A DNA stretch of 14,814 nucleotides, taken from the NCBI GenBank assembly GCA_002412425.1, contig DHVB01000058.1, positions 42,305-57,118 of the forward strand. The letters run 5' to 3'. This document shows, piece by piece, positions 14,766 through 14,814 of the stretch. Position 1 is the stretch's first letter. Each line of letters starts with the position of its first letter. Origin of the DNA: Bacteroidales bacterium UBA5219 (lineage in GTDB: Bacteria; Bacteroidota; Bacteroidia; Bacteroidales; ML635J-15). Under the pieces are notes generated by a model that was given only the letters and a program-made list of their open reading frames with translations, was not told the origin of the DNA and did not search any database. Made by a program: the position numbers and the translations under genes.

Positions 14766-14814
14766 TTCGTGTCAAAAGTTGGTGGTTCTCTTGTCTGTGT
14801 CATTCCGTTGTGTC

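Overview
The window looks like chromosome of an uncultured or little-described member of the Bacteroidota (Bacteroidia-like). Signs are: AT-rich DNA (14 G+C of 60 at 5401-5460), TAnnTTTG-type promoter boxes with an upstream TTTG/TTG, abundant lipoproteins, Omp28 and DUF6029 proteins, a type IX secretion (T9SS) C-terminal sorting domain, and a Fibrobacter-succinogenes-major (FISUMP) domain protein. No rRNA, tRNA, CRISPR array or transposase is visible.

Layout. (1) 110-3864, plus strand: a tight operon of a DUF6029 outer-membrane protein, an Omp28-type thioredoxin-fold lipoprotein, a small outer-membrane beta-barrel and the flavin prenyltransferase UbiX. It is driven by a very good Bacteroidota promoter at 46-76. 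(2) 3865-4055: a short non-coding stretch with tandem repeats between convergent units. (3) 4056-8926, minus strand: an operon of a GH2 beta-mannosidase lipoprotein, a GT4 glycosyltransferase and a polytopic membrane protein. (4) 8928-11212, plus strand: a GH20 beta-hexosaminidase lipoprotein followed by a CoA-type Nudix hydrolase. The two glycosidases are divergent with one base between their ATG codons. Together they could remove beta-mannose and beta-GlcNAc, the linkages of the N-glycan core. (5) 11166-14814, minus strand: an accessory block holding a MutS-domain-I-like small protein, the FISUMP surface protein, a T9SS-sorted small protein, then a non-coding stretch with a large imperfect inverted repeat resembling an integron attC site, and a small lipoprotein with its own promoter.

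The most interesting part is region 5. The last ~50 codons of the FISUMP protein carry the footprint of a diversity-generating retroelement (DGR) variable region. Codons of the form NNC (TAC, AGC, CTC, GGC) sit where this family, as I remember it, has AAC (Asn) in its template. They are followed by an unmutated GC-rich end and by strong hairpins. The neighbouring 174-residue protein resembles the MutS-like (MSL) accessory proteins reported beside some DGRs. No reverse transcriptase and no template repeat is present in the window. This is therefore either a remote target served by a DGR elsewhere, or a cassette that lost its reverse transcriptase. Next to it, the 118-residue lipoprotein plus the attC-like repeat has the shape of an integron gene cassette.
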